DNA of 64,000 nucleotides, taken from positions 1,054,001 through 1,118,000 of the forward strand of contig NZ_JBBPCL010000001.1 in assembly GCF_038039215.1 (NCBI RefSeq), written 5' to 3'. This document shows, in pieces, positions 63,489 through 64,000 of this stretch; the stretch's first letter is position 1; every line of letters starts with the position of its first letter. The notes beneath the pieces are model-generated. The model saw only the letters and a list, made by a program, of their open reading frames with translations. It had not been told where the DNA came from and ran no database searches. The position numbers were made by a program, and so were the translations under genes. Origin of the DNA: Pseudonocardia sp. T1-2H (GTDB lineage: Bacteria; Actinomycetota; Actinomycetes; Mycobacteriales; Pseudonocardiaceae).

Positions 63489-63953
63489 TTCACCTATCAC
63501 GGGCCGCAGCAACGCCTGAGCCGAACGCCGGTACGGGTTGGAGGCCGACCCGAGCCGGTGAGCCTTCCGCACGGCGGCGGTGTGCCCCGTCGCTTTCTCG
63601 CCGCGCGGCTCGGCGGTTTCCGGGCACCGGGGCGACAACGATTTCCGGCTTCGTGATGACAACGGCGTTCAGCGGGCATCCGCCGGGGCCACATGCCGAC
63701 GGGAGAGGCGCAGGTGACCCGGAGCCGAAGTGTCCCCGCGGGCTCCCAGCGGCCCGGTCCGTCCGGCAACCCGGCGTCGAGGGGCACACGGATCCGTCGT
63801 GTTAGGGGGGTCGCTCCTGGTCCGGACGCCGGGAGCCTCCCGTCTCCGACGAACGGGGCCTCCGACCACCTGATGGCGGGTCCTGCTCGACAATTTCTGA
63901 AAGGTGTGGAGAATCGAGCAGGAAATACCCGCGCATCTCAGAACGGAATAGAT
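63489..63953. other. 465-bp gap before lsr2
   Basis: No convincing coding sequence is present. The last 70 bp before lsr2 are strikingly AT-rich for this genome and should contain its promoter and leader. The left part is ordinary GC-rich sequence. Confidence 0.45.
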
Positions 63954-64000
63954 ATGGCCAGAGTCACAGAAGTGCGTCTCGTCGACGACATCGACGGGGG
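63954..64000 (+). CDS. lsr2: Lsr2 nucleoid-associated protein, start only (runs off the window)
   Basis: Only 15 codons are visible, reading MARVTEVRLVDDIDG, the characteristic beginning of Lsr2 (family pattern KVTVTLVDDFDG). Lsr2 bridges AT-rich DNA and silences foreign genes. A purine-rich GGAATAGAT lies just before the ATG. The short length limits certainty, but the LVDDxDG motif and the AT-rich leader support it. Confidence 0.72.
   Translation, partial: MARVTEVRLVDDIDG

Overview
The window is very GC-rich DNA (well over 70 percent G+C by eye, with G or C at almost every third codon position). It carries actinobacterial marker proteins: mIHF, the start of Lsr2, an LCP cell-wall ligase, a mycofactocin-type dehydrogenase, RsbW/RsbA-like and STAS partner-switch proteins, and a tandem glycine riboswitch before gcvT. 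The gene style fits the order Pseudonocardiales, for example Pseudonocardia, but the genus is an inference. I saw no rRNA, tRNA, insertion sequence, prophage or CRISPR array.

Layout. 1-4213 (minus): catabolic operon of P450, MHS-type transporter, SDR and UbiD-type decarboxylase. 4309-10342: tctCBA tripartite tricarboxylate transporter, divergent from a CitA/CitB-like two-component system. 10309-20752: hydrolase, mIHF, type II NADH dehydrogenase, a giant LCP protein with a repetitive N-terminus, a decayed lipoprotein gene, a LytTR regulator and a luciferase-like monooxygenase. 20974-24281: orphan MftD-like dehydrogenase, a DUF6328 membrane protein and a MEDS/anti-sigma pair. 24311-27519: glycosyltransferase, deacetylase-methyltransferase fusion and acyl-CoA dehydrogenase. 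27958-31777: proline catabolism (dehydrogenase, P5C dehydrogenase, PucR-type regulator). 31869-34900: gcvT-gcvH-glyA under a glycine riboswitch. 35224-38281: STAS protein, small stress-type proteins, NAD(P)HX dehydratase, histidine phosphatase. 38381-45532: a royal-jelly-type protein, then a compact meroterpenoid-type cluster (geranylgeranyl reductase, UbiA, methyltransferase, type III PKS, IPP isomerase, FAD hydroxylase). 45533-64000: Clp-type ATPase, anti-sigma ATPase, sugar-modifying oxidoreductases with a glycosyltransferase, two Hsp20 genes with a MerR regulator, GlgX, Dps, PRC-barrel protein, CinA amidase and the start of lsr2. This stress-flavoured stretch also holds two decayed genes.

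The most attractive system is the type III PKS/UbiA/reductase cluster at 39573-45532. Its gene content resembles, from memory, the agq locus of Actinoplanes missouriensis, which makes prenylated alkyl methoxyhydroquinones.

The most unexpected signal concerns the sequence itself. About twenty single-base frameshifts interrupt otherwise intact genes. They are not random: about nine lie inside GAGCTC, changed to GAGCTTC, GAAGCTC or GAGTC/GACTC, and about seven are one base lost from a run of C or G. I read most as sequencing or base-calling artefacts, perhaps caused by methylation of GAGCTC, so I annotate those genes as coding. Three loci have lesions that this cannot explain (missing blocks, a nonsense codon, a 19-bp tandem duplication) and are called pseudogenes.
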